From Actinomycetota bacterium (lineage in GTDB: Bacteria > Actinomycetota > Actinomycetes > S36-B12): 6,252 nucleotides of DNA. The position numbers were made by a program, and so were the translations under genes. The notes under the pieces were generated by a model that was not told where the DNA came from, searched no databases, and worked only from the letters and a program-made list of their open reading frames with translations. The stretch is from assembly GCA_009702725.1 (NCBI GenBank), contig WLHM01000078.1:1-6252 (forward strand). Direction: 5' to 3'. Position 1 is the stretch's first letter. The number at the start of each line of letters is the position of its first letter. Of this stretch, positions 5,942 through 6,252 are shown one piece after another.

Positions 5942-6252
5942 ATGCTCGCTTTACTCCGGACCCGCAGGTGGATTGCCTTTACTGCCCTCGTCTTGATCGC
6001 GATTGTTGCCTTCGGACTTTTAAGTCGTTGGCAATGGTATCGAGCAAACGAAAAACAAACCCAGCGCATCGCATTGGAAGAAGCTGCCGCCGCCAACCCA
6101 ACCGATCTGACAGCGCTCGTCGCACGAGCCCCCGACTGGAAAAGTATTTCGGTAACCGGTACCTACGACCGGTCAACGCAGGTGGTGGTGCGCCAGCGAC
6201 CCCAAGATGGGCGAAATGGGTTCTGGGTGCTAACTCCCTTAATGCTTGCTGA
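5942..6252 (+). CDS. SURF1-family cytochrome c oxidase assembly protein, partial (C-terminus beyond right edge)
   Basis: SURF1 proteins help insert or stabilise haem a during maturation of aa3-type cytochrome c oxidase at the cytoplasmic membrane. The 103 complete codons present hold a basic start (R6, R8, R9), one hydrophobic segment at about 10-28 and the family motif R29-W-Q-W with R34 just after it. The start of the external domain follows, with V71-x-G-x-Y75-D, Q80-V-V-V-R84-Q-R-P and G93-F-W-V-L-T-P-L, all in SURF1 order. The second C-terminal membrane segment would lie past the window. ATG 5942 is preferred: AGG at 5931-5933 overlaps the preceding stop codon and sits eight bases upstream. 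The gene is nine bases behind DUF3099. No frameshift is visible in this part. Confidence 0.88.
   Translation, partial: MLALLRTRRWIAFTALVLIAIVAFGLLSRWQWYRANEKQTQRIALEEAAAANPTDLTALVARAPDWKSISVTGTYDRSTQVVVRQRPQDGRNGFWVLTPLMLA

Noticed and set aside
5968..6252. Plus-strand open frame to the right edge
   Set aside because: It overlaps the SURF1-like reading frame, which carries real family motifs (RWQW, V-x-G-x-Y, VVVRQRP, TPL). The competing frame has none and is rich in Arg, Pro and Cys.
1..6252. CRISPR array, tRNA gene, insertion sequence or phage cargo
   Set aside because: By eye I found no regularly spaced repeats, no cloverleaf-like tRNA and no transposase or integrase motif; the intergenic gaps are all about 100 bp or less.

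Overview
The window looks like chromosomal DNA of an actinomycete-type bacterium (Actinomycetota). It is gene-dense and moderately GC-rich by eye. Half of the ten starts I chose are GTG. Several proteins are closest in my memory to actinobacterial forms: a SerB with two N-terminal ACT domains and the same 409-residue length as mycobacterial SerB2, an InhA-like enoyl-ACP reductase, a DUF3099 protein and a SURF1-family protein. I cannot fix the genus. I see no tRNA, rRNA, insertion sequence, phage gene or CRISPR array.

Layout: (1) Bases 1-1304, minus strand: an ABC-type ATPase followed 20 nt downstream by a membrane-anchored protein of unknown function that runs off the left edge. (2) Bases 1368-2597, plus strand: serB, divergent from the ATPase across 63 bp, with a promoter-like sequence so close to the ATG that the mRNA may be leaderless. 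(3) Bases 2598-5512, minus strand: a compact five-gene unit in transcription order dodecin, TMEM175-type potassium channel, fabG, fabI, SixA-like histidine phosphatase. Its junctions are a 1-nt overlap, a 4-nt overlap, a 21-nt gap and an 8-nt overlap. serB and the phosphatase converge with directly adjoining stop codons. (4) Bases 5615-6252, plus strand: a DUF3099 membrane protein and the N-terminal part of a SURF1-like cytochrome oxidase assembly factor, divergent from dodecin across 102 bp.

Functionally, FabG and FabI are the two reductases of the type II fatty-acid elongation cycle, arranged as in the mycobacterial mabA-inhA pair. SerB makes serine, SURF1 serves the respiratory chain, dodecin binds flavin and the TMEM175 protein probably conducts potassium. 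The window is mostly core metabolism. I found no convincing new defence or mobile system. The items most worth a second look are the coupling of dodecin and a potassium channel gene to the fatty-acid reductases, the architecture of the serB promoter, and the orphan ATPase paired with an uncharacterised membrane protein.
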